Positions 16,869 through 26,422 of a DNA stretch of 64,000 nt are shown here, piece after piece (positions within the stretch are counted from its first letter, which is position 1; every line of letters begins with the position of its first letter). The notes below the pieces were generated by a model that was not told the DNA's origin, ran no database searches, and was given only the letters and a program-made list of their open reading frames with translations. The DNA lies in assembly GCF_026790145.1 (NCBI RefSeq), contig NZ_JALAMS010000001.1, forward strand, positions 124,001 to 188,000. Direction: 5' to 3'. The position numbers and the translations under genes are program-made. Source of the stretch: Bacillus_I endophytica_A (GTDB lineage Bacteria > Bacillota > Bacilli > Bacillales > Bacillaceae_H).

Positions 16869-18101
16869 TTGCTACAAGTTCAGGTAGAACAGAAGATTTA
16901 TAAATTAGAAGAGGGCTCGCTTTTATCTCCAAAAGGCTTTTCAGCCGGAGGTGTTCATGCAGGACTTCGTCACGCAAAGAAAGATGTTGGAGTTGTTGTA
17001 AGTGAGAAACCAGCAAGCTGCGCAGCTGTATATACACAAAATGTATTTCAAGCAGCTCCGTTAAAAGTAACGAGAGAAAGTATTGCAGAGGAACAGCTTT
17101 TACAAGCGATTATTGTTAATAGTGCTAATGCAAATGCTTGTACTGGTGAACAAGGATTGAAAGACGCGTATGAAATGAGACAGCTTACAGCACATAAGCT
17201 TTCTGTTCCAGAGCACTATGTAGCTGTTGCTTCGACAGGAGTAATCGGAGAAATGCTGCCGATGGAGAATGTGCGAAACGGCATTCTTGATGTTACAACA
17301 AATCACGGAGTAAACGGAGCGGAAGATTTTCAAACGGCTATTCTAACAACAGATACAATAATGAAAAAGTCTTGTTATCAGTTTGAAATTGATGGGCAAA
17401 CAGTGACAATCGGCGGAGCTGCAAAAGGATCAGGTATGATTCATCCAAATATGGCTACAATGCTTGGCTTTGTAACAACAGATGCAAACATTGATAGTGA
17501 ATCTCTACAAGGTGCTCTTCGTTCGATTACAGACAACAGTTTTAATCAAATTACAGTTGATGGAGATACGTCAACAAACGATATGGTCCTTGTAATGGCA
17601 AATGGTATGGCGGGGAATGAAGCATTAACAACAGAACATAAAGAATGGTCAACATTCTATAACGCACTTCAGCTTGTTTGTGAAGATCTTGCTCGTCAGA
17701 TTGCTAAAGATGGAGAAGGAGCAACAAAACTGATTGAAGTAAATGTTACAGGAGCAGCTACAAAAGAAGATGCAAACAAAGTGGCGAAATCTGTTATTGG
17801 TTCAAATCTTGTAAAGTCAGCTGTATTTGGATCTGATGCAAACTGGGGCCGAGTTCTTTGTGCAATAGGCTATTCTGGTGCAGACCTTAACCCTGAAACT
17901 GTTCATATTGCACTTGGACCAATTACAATGCTCGAAAACAGTACACCACAACCTTTTGATGAGGAAGAAGCAACAAAATACCTTGAGAATTCTACTGTTG
18001 TCATTCATGTGAATCTCCATAATGGAGAAGAAACTGGAAAAGCATGGGGGTGTGACTTAACGTATGACTATGTCAAAATCAATGCTAGCTACAGAACGTG
18101 A
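16869..18101 (+). CDS. argJ: Bifunctional ornithine acetyltransferase / N-acetylglutamate synthase
   Basis: This 410-residue enzyme recycles the acetyl group between acetylornithine and glutamate. It self-cleaves before the conserved threonine in GMIHPNMATMLGFVTTD, giving alpha and beta subunits. Other marks are SANANACTGEQG and GDTSTNDMV. It starts at TTG with AAGGAGGAG upstream. It is followed by argB with a 38-bp overlap, consistent with one transcript. Confidence 0.95.
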   Translation: MLQVQVEQKIYKLEEGSLLSPKGFSAGGVHAGLRHAKKDVGVVVSEKPASCAAVYTQNVFQAAPLKVTRESIAEEQLLQAIIVNSANANACTGEQGLKDAYEMRQLTAHKLSVPEHYVAVASTGVIGEMLPMENVRNGILDVTTNHGVNGAEDFQTAILTTDTIMKKSCYQFEIDGQTVTIGGAAKGSGMIHPNMATMLGFVTTDANIDSESLQGALRSITDNSFNQITVDGDTSTNDMVLVMANGMAGNEALTTEHKEWSTFYNALQLVCEDLARQIAKDGEGATKLIEVNVTGAATKEDANKVAKSVIGSNLVKSAVFGSDANWGRVLCAIGYSGADLNPETVHIALGPITMLENSTPQPFDEEEATKYLENSTVVIHVNLHNGEETGKAWGCDLTYDYVKINASYRT

Positions 18102-18906
18102 AGAAAAATCAGTTGTTGTTATAAAATGCGGAGGAAGCATCATTAATAAACTAACAGACGATTTTTTTCAAAGTCTTAGCGTTCTAAAACAAAATCATCA
18201 TGTTGTAATTGTCCATGGTGGGGGACCCGATATTGCCGAGACTTTGAACGGGTTAAATATTCAAACTGAATTTGTAGAAGGGCTTAGAAAAACGTCTGAC
18301 GAGGTACTTAACGTTGTTCAAATGGTGCTCGGAGGAAAAGTGAATAAAACGTTTGTTACAAAACTGTTTAAAAATAAAATCAAAGCAGTCGGTCTTTCTG
18401 GATGCGATGGAGCTATTCTACAGGCAAGGCAAATTCAAGATGGAAAACTAGGATTTGTAGGAGAAGTTAGTCATGTTGAGAGCAACCTCCTTTATAGTCT
18501 TCTAGAGCAGGGATATGTTCCTGTTATCTCATCAATCGGAATGGATGAGAATGGTCAGCTTTTAAATGTAAATGCAGATGTTGCAGCAGGAGCTGTTGCA
18601 AAAGGATTGAAAGCAGAGCGATTGCTTTTTATTACAGATGTAAAAGGTGTTTTAAAAGATGGAGAATTGCTAGAAACGTTAACAGTAAAAGAGGTTGAAA
18701 GACTTATCGATGAACAAGTGATTACAGGAGGAATGATTCCGAAAGTAAAAACAGCTGTAAGTGCTTTGTCATCATCATTAGATAATGTTTATATTGCAAG
18801 CGGCACATCTTCATTTTGTAATGAACAAGGATTAATTGGAACATCTATAAAATATGACACAAAAAGTAAGGAGTGTAATAATGAGCACGTTGTTTCCAAC
18901 ATATAA
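18064..18906 (+). CDS. argB: Acetylglutamate kinase
   Basis: This 280-residue kinase phosphorylates N-acetylglutamate. The amino-acid-kinase motifs are VVIKCGGSIINKL, VIVHGGGPDI and a C-terminal GGMIPKVKTAV segment. The ATG at 18064 overlaps argJ by 38 bp; the alternative ATG at 18070 is equally possible, since neither has a clear RBS and translation may be coupled. The ArgB in this lineage is the short, arginine-insensitive type by length, which is inference. Confidence 0.92.
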   Translation: MTMSKSMLATEREEKSVVVIKCGGSIINKLTDDFFQSLSVLKQNHHVVIVHGGGPDIAETLNGLNIQTEFVEGLRKTSDEVLNVVQMVLGGKVNKTFVTKLFKNKIKAVGLSGCDGAILQARQIQDGKLGFVGEVSHVESNLLYSLLEQGYVPVISSIGMDENGQLLNVNADVAAGAVAKGLKAERLLFITDVKGVLKDGELLETLTVKEVERLIDEQVITGGMIPKVKTAVSALSSSLDNVYIASGTSSFCNEQGLIGTSIKYDTKSKECNNEHVVSNI

Positions 18907-20041
18907 TCGATTAGAGCTTGAAATTGCACATGGAAAAGGAACAAAAGTAACTGATACAAATGGAAAAACATATCTTGACTTTATATCTGGAATTGCTGTT
19001 TGTAACTTAGGCCATCGCCCACCTTCTGTGCAAAAAGCGATCGAAGAGCAACTCGAAAAAGTTTGGCACGTTTCCAACCTTTTTCCGGTTTCTCTTCAAG
19101 AAGAGGTAGGAGAGCAGCTTGTTGCTCATAGCTGCTGCGATGCTGCTTTTTTCTGTAACAGTGGAGCAGAAGCAAATGAAGCTGCAATTAAGCTAGCACG
19201 AAAGTATACTGGACGAACAAAAGTGATTACGTTCAAGCAATCATTTCACGGTCGAACATTTGCCACAATGAGTGCAACAGGGCAAGGAAAAATTCAAGAA
19301 GGATTTGGCCCTCTTTTACAAGAATTTGTTTACCTTCCTTATAACGATAGCGAAGCTTTAGCAAGTGAGATCAATGAGAATGTTGCAGCTGTTATGCTAG
19401 AAGTTGTGCAAGGAGAGGGAGGCGTACATGCTGCAAATGCTGAGTTTTTAAAGAATGTACAAAAGCTTTGCAAAGAGAACGGATCACTTTTTATTGTTGA
19501 TGAAGTGCAAACAGGTATCGGAAGAACTGGAAAACCATTTGCTTATCAGCATTATGACATCGAACCAGATGTAATTACAATTGCAAAAGGACTTGGAAAT
19601 GGGTTTCCAGTAGGGGCGATGCTTGGAAAAGGATTCCTCCGTGATACTTTTTCCGCTGGTTCACATGGTACAACATTTGGGGGGAATCCACTGGCAATGG
19701 CAGCTGCAAAAGCTGTCTTGGCTGAGATTTTTGATGAGAGTTTCTTAATAGAAGTTAATAAAAAAGTAGATTATTTTACAGGAAAATTAGCTGAGAAGCT
19801 TCAACATATTGAAGAAATTTGCGAAGTGAGAGGAAAAGGGTTTCTAATTGGAATTGAAACTTCTGTGAATCAAGGAGAGCTTTTAACAAAGCTTCGTGAA
19901 AGTGGATTATTAGCTCTACCTGCAGGACCACAGGTTTTAAGACTTCTTCCACCACTAACTGTCACAAAAGAAGAACTGGACGAAGCCATTGAAAAGCTAG
20001 AAAAAGTATTTACTGAGATGACTACGACAGTAATACAGTAA
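18881..20041 (+). CDS. argD: Acetylornithine aminotransferase
   Basis: This 386-residue class-III PLP aminotransferase makes N-acetylornithine. Motifs include FCNSGAEANEAAIKLAR, the PLP-site segment LFIVDEVQTGIGRTG and the Schiff-base lysine in ITIAKGLGNGFPVGAM. AAGGAG just upstream selects the ATG at 18881 (MSTLFPTYNRLE) over the longer frame starting inside argB. It still overlaps argB by 26 bp. Confidence 0.94.
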   Translation: MSTLFPTYNRLELEIAHGKGTKVTDTNGKTYLDFISGIAVCNLGHRPPSVQKAIEEQLEKVWHVSNLFPVSLQEEVGEQLVAHSCCDAAFFCNSGAEANEAAIKLARKYTGRTKVITFKQSFHGRTFATMSATGQGKIQEGFGPLLQEFVYLPYNDSEALASEINENVAAVMLEVVQGEGGVHAANAEFLKNVQKLCKENGSLFIVDEVQTGIGRTGKPFAYQHYDIEPDVITIAKGLGNGFPVGAMLGKGFLRDTFSAGSHGTTFGGNPLAMAAAKAVLAEIFDESFLIEVNKKVDYFTGKLAEKLQHIEEICEVRGKGFLIGIETSVNQGELLTKLRESGLLALPAGPQVLRLLPPLTVTKEELDEAIEKLEKVFTEMTTTVIQ

Positions 20042-20052
20042 TGAAAAGAGTA

Positions 20053-20090
20053 AAAGGTTTGATTGTTCTTTACATCAGACCTTCTTTTTA
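20053..20090 (+). terminator. Hairpin between argD and carA
   Basis: AAGGTTTGAT/ATCAGACCTT arms with one G-T pair and a 10-base loop are followed by CTTTTTAG. It could terminate or attenuate transcription inside the arginine operon. Confidence 0.6.
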
Positions 20091-20116
20091 GAATAAGTTT
20101 GTATAAAAATACTTAA

Positions 20117-20135
20117 AAAGAAATAATTATTCGTG
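20117..20135 (+). promoter_or_regulatory. ArgR-box-like element before carA
   Basis: The reverse complement CACGAATAATTATTTC matches the Bacillus ARG box (CATGAATAAAAATTCAAG type) at about 12 of 15 positions. It lies 12 bp before carA and downstream of the argD hairpin. Confidence 0.45.
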
Positions 20136-20146
20136 AGAGGTGCATT

Positions 20147-21217
20147 ATGAAGGGCTATCTTCATTTAGAAAACGGAGAAACATTTACTGGAGAGCTAGCT
20201 AAAACATCATCAAAGCAAAATGTAGGAGGCGAAATTGTCTTCTTCACCGGAATGACGGGCTATCAGGAAGTATTAACAGATCCTTCTTACAAAGATCAAA
20301 TTATTGTGTTCACATATCCGCTTATTGGCAATTATGGAATCAACAAAGAAGATTTTGAAAGTAAGAAGCCTCACGTGTCTGCTGTTGTTGTATATGAAAG
20401 CAAAACGAGTAAACACCATTATGAAGCTAATTACTCATTAGAGGAATATTTGAAAAAATGGGATATTCCACTCATTAAACATGTTGATACAAGAGCGGTT
20501 GTGAAGAGAATTCGTAAACAAGGAACAATGGGAGCAACGATTGCAACAGAAGCAGCTGTTGTGAACCCGTTAAAAGAAGGAAAGCAAATTCAAGCTGTAT
20601 CTGTTGAACAGTTCGAAACAATCGGGGAAGGAAAGCGACACGTTGTGTTGATGGACTTTGGCTTTAAAAAATCTATTTTGGATTCTCTTCTTGAGAAAGA
20701 TTGCAAAGTAACGATTGCTCCGTACAATACAACAAAAGAGCAAATTGAAGCCCTCAAGCCAGATGGAGTTGTGCTTTCTAATGGACCAGGAGATCCTGTT
20801 CAAATGAAGCCACAGCTTTCACACTTAAAAGAAATCGTATCATCATATCCAACCCTTGGCATTTGTATGGGTCATCAGCTTATCGGATTGACTTTTGGTG
20901 CACTAACTAAAAAACTTGCATTTGGTCATCGGGGAGCAAATCAGCCTGTAATTGATTTGAAAACAAAGCGCGTTGTTATGACATCTCAAAATCATAGCTA
21001 TGTTGTTGATGAACAAAGTCTAGAAAATACAGAACTACAAGTTCGCTTTAAAAATGTGAATGACAAATCTGTTGAAGGATTAGCACATAAAGAGTTACCT
21101 GTCATTTCTGTACAATATCATCCAGAAGCACATCCAGGACCAAGTGAAAGTAATTACATTTTTGATGAATTTTTAACACTTATGAAAGAAGCAGGGAGAG
21201 AGAAAGCATATGCCTAA
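20147..21217 (+). CDS. carA: Carbamoyl-phosphate synthase, small (glutaminase) subunit
   Basis: This 356-residue subunit hydrolyses glutamine and channels ammonia to CarB. The class-I amidotransferase site is LGICMGHQL near residue 240, with the His-Glu pair in VQYHPEAHPGP. The gene sits between argD and carB, so it is the arginine-pathway copy; pyrimidine synthesis usually has its own pyrAA-pyrAB, not present here. GAGAGG precedes the ATG. Confidence 0.94.
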   Translation: MKGYLHLENGETFTGELAKTSSKQNVGGEIVFFTGMTGYQEVLTDPSYKDQIIVFTYPLIGNYGINKEDFESKKPHVSAVVVYESKTSKHHYEANYSLEEYLKKWDIPLIKHVDTRAVVKRIRKQGTMGATIATEAAVVNPLKEGKQIQAVSVEQFETIGEGKRHVVLMDFGFKKSILDSLLEKDCKVTIAPYNTTKEQIEALKPDGVVLSNGPGDPVQMKPQLSHLKEIVSSYPTLGICMGHQLIGLTFGALTKKLAFGHRGANQPVIDLKTKRVVMTSQNHSYVVDEQSLENTELQVRFKNVNDKSVEGLAHKELPVISVQYHPEAHPGPSESNYIFDEFLTLMKEAGREKAYA

Positions 21218-24200
21218 AGACACAACATTATCAACAATACTAGTCATCGGTTCTGGTCCGATTGTAATTGGGCAAGCAGCGGAATTTGATTATTCAGGGG
21301 CTCAAGCTTGCTTATCTCTAAAAGAAGAAGGATACAGAGTTATTCTTTTAAATAACAATCCAGCTACAATTATGACCGATAATCATATTGCAGATAAAGT
21401 ATATTTTGAGCCTTTAACAGTAAGCTCTGTTGAGAAAATTATTGAAAAAGAACAGCCAGAAGGTCTTCTTGCTACACTCGGAGGACAAACAGGACTAAAC
21501 TTAGCACTGAACCTTGATGAACAAGGAATTCCAGAGAAGTACGGAGTACGCCTCCTTGGAACGCCTATTGAATCTATTCAAAAAGGAGAGAGTCGTGAGA
21601 AATTCCGTACTCTGATGAAAGAGTTAAATGAACCTGTTCCTGAAAGTGAAATCGTAACAACGGTTGAAGAAGCAGTGGCGTTTTCTAAGAAAATTGACTT
21701 TCCTCTCATTGTAAGACCAGCTTATACGCTTGGAGGAACAGGAGGCGGAATTGCTCATACCCTTCAAGATCTCAAAACACTAACAGAAAGTGGACTTCGC
21801 GAAAGTGCTATTTCGCAGTGTTTAATAGAGAAAAGTATTGCAGGGTTTAAAGAAGTGGAATATGAGGTTATGCGTGATTACAAAAATACGTGTATTACGG
21901 TTTGTAATATGGAAAATATCGATCCTGTTGGAGTTCATACAGGTGATTCTGTTGTTGTTGCTCCGTCTCAAACGCTCACAGATGTTGAATATCAAATGCT
22001 TCGTTCTGCATCAATTAAAATCATCTCGGCACTTGGGATTGTAGGGGGCTGTAATATTCAGTTTGCGCTTGATCCAAACAGCAAGCAGTACTACCTCATT
22101 GAGGTAAACCCACGGGTGAGCCGATCTTCAGCACTTGCTTCAAAGGCAACAGGATATCCAATTGCCAAGATTGCAGCAAAACTTTCTGTTGGTTACAGCT
22201 TAGATGAAATCTTAAATCCTGTAACAGGAACAACATATGCGAGCTTTGAACCTGCTCTTGATTATGTAGTAACAAAAGTACCTCGCTTTCCATTTGATAA
22301 ATTTATGGAGGCAGACCGTTCACTTGGAACGCAAATGAAAGCAACAGGAGAAGTAATGGCAATTGACCGCAATTTTGAGCGAAGCTTCCAAAAAGCCCTT
22401 TACTCACTCGAAATGGATAACGATGGAATGGTTCTCCCATCTCTCACAAATAAAAGTGAAGACGAGCTTGTTAAGCTTATCTTAGCTCAAACAGATGAGC
22501 GCCTATTCGGGATTATTGAGCTATTGCGTCGCGGTTTTGAGGGCAAGAGAATTCATGAATTAACAAAGATTGATTTGTTTTTCATTGATCACTTCCACCA
22601 TCTTGTTCAGCTGGAGAAACAGCTTACAGAAACAACGCTGGAAAAAGTTGAAGAAGACTTGTTTAAACTTGCAAAAGAAAAAGGTTTTTCAGACGCAATG
22701 CTTGCCCACGTGTGGAATACAACAGAATCTATCGTGCGAGCAGAACGCAAGGAAAAAGGAATCATACCAAGCTACAAAATGGTCGATACGTGTGCAGCAG
22801 AGTTTGCTTCTGAGACAGCCTACTATTATTCAAGCTATTTTGGCGAAACAGAAACAATCCCTTCTCCAAAGAAAAAAATTGCTATCATTGGTTCAGGTCC
22901 TATCCGCATTGGTCAAGGAGTTGAATTTGACTATAGCTCTGTTCACGGGGTATTGGCACTTGAAAAAGCAGGATATGAAACAATTTTAATTAACAATAAC
23001 CCAGAGACAGTAAGTACAGACTTTGAACTTGCTGATCGCTTATACTTTGAACCATTGACTGTTGAAGATGTATTAAATGTGCTAGAAGCCGAAGGTACAA
23101 TGGATGTTATCGTTCAATATGGTGGCCAGACAGCTATTTCCCTTGTTGATGGGTTAACAGAAGCTGGCGTTTCTATTCTTGGCGTTGGTAAAGAAGTGAT
23201 TGATGCACTCGAAGATCGTGACCAGTTTTATAAGCTTCTTCAAAAACTAGATATTCCACATATTCAAGGGGAAATGGCAGCAAATGAAGAAGAGCTTGTT
23301 CATAAGGCAAAGCAAATTGGATTCCCTGTTCTGATTCGCCCATCTTTTGTAATTGGTGGAAGAGGAATGATGACAATCTATAATGAAGAAGAGCTTGAAA
23401 AGTGTCTGGCTAAAGTTCATCCAACACATTATCCAATTTTAATCGATCGTTATTTGAAAACAACAGAAGTTGAAATTGATGCGGTATGTGATGGAGAAAA
23501 CGTTGTGATTCCAACAATTGTAGAGCACGTTGAAAAAGCAGGTGTCCACTCTGGTGATAGCTATGCATGGTTGCCAGCTCAAAGTTTATCAGAAAAAGAA
23601 AAAGCATACATTGTAGATTATGCAGAGAAAATTTCAAAAGAAGTCGGTTACAAGGGGATTATGAACATTCAATATATTGTGCAAGATGGAACTGTTTATG
23701 TACTGGAAGTAAATCCACGAGCAAGTCGAACAGTACCACTTGTAAGTAAAGTTACAGGCGTTTCCCTTATTTCACTTTCAACAGATGTATTGCTCGGGAA
23801 ATTATTGACGAATCTTTGTGAAGAAACAGGATTATTGTCCGATATTCCATATAAAGTGCTAAAATTCCCTGTCTTTTCGACAACGAAAATCTCTGGCGTT
23901 GATCCGCATGTTGGACCTGAAATGAAGTCAACAGGTGAAGGAGTTGCCATCGCAGCTACCGTAGAAGAAGCAGCATATAAAGTGTTTAAAGGTTATCTTG
24001 AGACTCATGATAAGGGCACGGAAATTTATGTGGACAGCAGTAATATTCCAGAGCTTCTTACTCAAAAAGCGAAAGAAGCAGGTGTAAAGCTTGTAACAGA
24101 AGGCGCTATAGAAGATTGGGCTAAAGGAGATTCTGCTCTACTATTTTTAAGCTTAAAGGATGTTTCAGAAGGAAAAGAGAATCGTCTAAAAGCTTTAAAA

Positions 24201-24326
24201 CATGGCTTGTTTGTTATGAATGAGTTAGAGACGTGCTTTGTCTTTTTACAAGGATATAGTCATCAAAACTATACAGTGCAGTCGCTTCAAGAATGGCAAA
24301 ATGAGAGAGAAGAGGTTGGTGCATAA
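21210..24326 (+). CDS. carB: Carbamoyl-phosphate synthase, large subunit
   Basis: This 1038-residue enzyme makes carbamoyl phosphate from bicarbonate, ammonia and two ATP. Two homologous ATP-grasp halves are visible: the first begins VIGSGPIVIGQAAEFDYSG, the second IIGSGPIRIGQGVEFDYSS near residue 560. RPAYTLGGTGGG and RPSFVIGGRGMM are the paired nucleotide loops. The C-terminal MGS-like domain is shorter than in the roughly 1070-residue pyrimidine enzyme, as in arginine-specific CarB. It overlaps carA by 8 bp. Confidence 0.94.
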   Translation: MPKDTTLSTILVIGSGPIVIGQAAEFDYSGAQACLSLKEEGYRVILLNNNPATIMTDNHIADKVYFEPLTVSSVEKIIEKEQPEGLLATLGGQTGLNLALNLDEQGIPEKYGVRLLGTPIESIQKGESREKFRTLMKELNEPVPESEIVTTVEEAVAFSKKIDFPLIVRPAYTLGGTGGGIAHTLQDLKTLTESGLRESAISQCLIEKSIAGFKEVEYEVMRDYKNTCITVCNMENIDPVGVHTGDSVVVAPSQTLTDVEYQMLRSASIKIISALGIVGGCNIQFALDPNSKQYYLIEVNPRVSRSSALASKATGYPIAKIAAKLSVGYSLDEILNPVTGTTYASFEPALDYVVTKVPRFPFDKFMEADRSLGTQMKATGEVMAIDRNFERSFQKALYSLEMDNDGMVLPSLTNKSEDELVKLILAQTDERLFGIIELLRRGFEGKRIHELTKIDLFFIDHFHHLVQLEKQLTETTLEKVEEDLFKLAKEKGFSDAMLAHVWNTTESIVRAERKEKGIIPSYKMVDTCAAEFASETAYYYSSYFGETETIPSPKKKIAIIGSGPIRIGQGVEFDYSSVHGVLALEKAGYETILINNNPETVSTDFELADRLYFEPLTVEDVLNVLEAEGTMDVIVQYGGQTAISLVDGLTEAGVSILGVGKEVIDALEDRDQFYKLLQKLDIPHIQGEMAANEEELVHKAKQIGFPVLIRPSFVIGGRGMMTIYNEEELEKCLAKVHPTHYPILIDRYLKTTEVEIDAVCDGENVVIPTIVEHVEKAGVHSGDSYAWLPAQSLSEKEKAYIVDYAEKISKEVGYKGIMNIQYIVQDGTVYVLEVNPRASRTVPLVSKVTGVSLISLSTDVLLGKLLTNLCEETGLLSDIPYKVLKFPVFSTTKISGVDPHVGPEMKSTGEGVAIAATVEEAAYKVFKGYLETHDKGTEIYVDSSNIPELLTQKAKEAGVKLVTEGAIEDWAKGDSALLFLSLKDVSEGKENRLKALKHGLFVMNELETCFVFLQGYSHQNYTVQSLQEWQNEREEVGA

Positions 24327-25279
24327 TGAATTCTTTACAAGCAAACGAAGTAAATGTAAAAGGAAAAAGCTTATTAACATTACTCGACTGGTCAAAGGAA
24401 GAAATTGAAGCCGTCTTACAAAAAGGGATCGAGCTCAAAAAAGAGCGTAAAGAAGGAAAGTTGAATACATCTCTTAATGGTCAAACCCTTGGTCTTATTT
24501 TTGAAAAGTCTTCAACACGTACAAGAGTATCGTTTGAAGCTGGGATGATGCAACTTGGTGGCAATGCACTCTATCTAAATGGGCAAGATTTACAAATTGG
24601 CAGAGGAGAAAGCATTCACGATACAGCTAAAGTGCTCTCTGAATTCATTGATGCTATTATGATTAGAACGTTTGAACATAGCAAGGTAGAAGAACTTGTA
24701 AAGTATGGTTCAATTCCTGTGATTAACGGTCTTACAGACGAGTTTCATCCATGCCAAGCTCTTGCTGATTTGATGACGATTTACGAAGAAAAAGGTACAT
24801 TGAAGGGGTTAAAAGTAGCTTATATTGGGGACGGCAATAACGTAGCTCACTCTTTAATGATTGCATGTGCCAAAGTAGGGGCTCATTTTTCAATTGCTTG
24901 TCCAAAAGGCTATGAGCCTAAAGAGTGGATTGTGAACGAAGCACGAAAAATTGCTGAACAACAAGACGCAAATATCGCTATTGTAGAGAACCCTGTTGAA
25001 GCTGTCCAAGATTCAGATGCAGTTTACACAGATGTGTGGACAAGTATGGGGCAAGAAGCTGAAAATGATATTCGCTTAAAAGCTTTTTCAAACTATCAAG
25101 TAAACGATGAGCTTGTGAAGCATGCTAAAAATGACTACTTGTTTCTTCATTGCCTTCCTGCACATCGTGAAGAAGAAGTAACAGCTTCAGTAATTGATGG
25201 AGAAAACTCTTATGTTTTTCAGCAAGCTGGAAATAGAATGCACGTTCAGAAAGCTCTGTTACAGCTTATTCTTGGCTAA
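24326..25279 (+). CDS. argF: Ornithine carbamoyltransferase
   Basis: This 317-residue enzyme joins ornithine and carbamoyl phosphate to citrulline. The carbamoyl-phosphate loop is SSTRTRVSFE, the ornithine/CP motif is FHPCQALADLMT, and the active-site cysteine is in HCLPAHR. Its ATG shares a base with the carB stop codon (TAATG), so translation is coupled. It is the last gene of the arginine operon, closed by a strong terminator. argG and argH are not in the window. Confidence 0.94.
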   Translation: MNSLQANEVNVKGKSLLTLLDWSKEEIEAVLQKGIELKKERKEGKLNTSLNGQTLGLIFEKSSTRTRVSFEAGMMQLGGNALYLNGQDLQIGRGESIHDTAKVLSEFIDAIMIRTFEHSKVEELVKYGSIPVINGLTDEFHPCQALADLMTIYEEKGTLKGLKVAYIGDGNNVAHSLMIACAKVGAHFSIACPKGYEPKEWIVNEARKIAEQQDANIAIVENPVEAVQDSDAVYTDVWTSMGQEAENDIRLKAFSNYQVNDELVKHAKNDYLFLHCLPAHREEEVTASVIDGENSYVFQQAGNRMHVQKALLQLILG

Positions 25280-25290
25280 AAAGGAGTTTA

Positions 25291-25322
25291 AGCAGCACAC
25301 TTTAAAGTGTGCTGCTTTTTTG
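25291..25322 (+). terminator. Terminator of the arginine operon
   Basis: AGCAGCACACTT/AAGTGTGCTGCT is a perfect stem followed by a T-run. Confidence 0.92.
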
Positions 25323-25404
25323 TTTAAGGATAGAAATAGTCGGGAACTTCAACACTAGAAAGAAGGACAAATTAATTTAGTCGATAGAGAGGGTGGGAAG
25401 ATCA

Positions 25405-26055
25405 ATGAATGTACTTATTGTTGGAGCAAACGGTACTACAGGAAATATTCTTGTCGAAAAACTAGGAAAAAGCAGTGAACACAAAGCAGTTGCCATGGTT
25501 CGAAAAGAGGAACAAAAATCCAAAATGGAGCAACTAGGAGCGGATGAGATTGTGATTGCTGATCTTGAAAAAGATATAGAACATGCTGTAAAAGGAATGG
25601 ATGCCATTATTTTTGCGGCAGGATCAGGTTCAAAAACAGGTCAGGATAAGACGTATACTGTTGATCAAGAGGGAGCGAAACAACTTGTAAATCAAGCGGA
25701 AAAGCATGGGGTAAAACGTTTTGTTATGCTTAGTTCAATGGGGGCGGGAAATCCAAATACTACATCAGATCAGAATATGAAAGTTTATCTTGAAGCAAAA
25801 GGCTCTGCTGATGAGCATCTACAGAAATCTAGTCTTTCCTATGTGATTGTGCGTCCTGGACCACTTTCTAATGATGAGGAAAATGGCCAAATCGAAGCAA
25901 GAGAAAAAATTGACGATATGAAAGGCCGCTCCATTCCGAGAGCAGATGTGGCGAACGTGTTGATTGAATCCCTCGCAAATAAACATGTAACAAATAAAAC
26001 ATTTGAGATCTTATCTGGTGAACGTCATATAGAGGAAGCGCTGGAAAGTATATAG
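25405..26055 (+). CDS. NAD(P)-binding oxidoreductase, YhfK-like
   Basis: This 216-residue protein is an atypical SDR of the NAD(P)H-binding type. The Rossmann motif is LIVGANGTTGN, and later motifs FAAGSGSKTG, MLSSMGAG and VIVRPGPLSNDEENG resemble B. subtilis YhfK. It lacks a clear YxxxK pair at the canonical position. I place the start at the ATG at 25405, where the dinucleotide fold begins, rather than the GTG at 25393 inside the GGGTGGGAAG region. Function unknown. Confidence 0.8.
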   Translation: MNVLIVGANGTTGNILVEKLGKSSEHKAVAMVRKEEQKSKMEQLGADEIVIADLEKDIEHAVKGMDAIIFAAGSGSKTGQDKTYTVDQEGAKQLVNQAEKHGVKRFVMLSSMGAGNPNTTSDQNMKVYLEAKGSADEHLQKSSLSYVIVRPGPLSNDEENGQIEAREKIDDMKGRSIPRADVANVLIESLANKHVTNKTFEILSGERHIEEALESI

Positions 26056-26081
26056 AAAACGGCCGATATGGCCGTTTTTTC
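26056..26081 (+). terminator. Terminator of the yhfK-like gene
   Basis: ACGGCC/GGCCGT arms around GATAT with flanking A and T runs, immediately after the stop codon. Confidence 0.85.
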
Positions 26082-26162
26082 TATGGAAGTTTTTAATAGG
26101 TAGTAATGAAGCTTAAAAAGGGCATATTAAGAGGGCGGAAAAGCTTATAAGGAGGTTTTACA

Positions 26163-26342
26163 ATGGGTCAAAATCGACACTTTACACCAGGACAAAAAGC
26201 TCCTAACAACGGCCGATATATTGAAATCGGTGAGACAGGAAGCAATGTAAACAATCCGAAGCAATTGAAGCTTAAAGCAGGTGATCGTTTCCCTGAAACG
26301 TCAAACGATGACCGTCACTGGACATATATGAGAAAACCATAA
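26163..26342 (+). CDS. yjzC: YjzC family protein
   Basis: This 59-residue protein begins MGQNRHFTPGQKAPNNG and ends with DRHWTYMRKP, the pattern of B. subtilis YjzC. It has repeated Gly and Asn turns, no cysteine and no membrane segment. AAGGAGG precedes the ATG. Position after argF and before yjzD is conserved with B. subtilis. Function unknown; relatives are expressed late in growth or sporulation. Confidence 0.85.
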   Translation: MGQNRHFTPGQKAPNNGRYIEIGETGSNVNNPKQLKLKAGDRFPETSNDDRHWTYMRKP

Positions 26343-26348
26343 CAGTTG

Positions 26349-26388
26349 GAGCTCGCTTTTATTTTTTAAGGCGGGCTCTGCCTTTTTC
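26349..26388 (+). terminator. Probable terminator of yjzC
   Basis: GAGCTCGC/GCGGGCTC arms with one G-T pair and a 14-base loop, then TGCCTTTTTCG. The long loop and interrupted T-run lower confidence. Confidence 0.55.
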
Positions 26389-26422
26389 GTTTAAAATGGA
26401 AGTGAAAGGGGCACGTATAAAT

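Noticed and set aside
26343..26422. Possible cobalamin riboswitch before cobT
   Set aside because: Only about 80 bp separate yjzC from cobT, mostly a terminator; no B12 box is seen.
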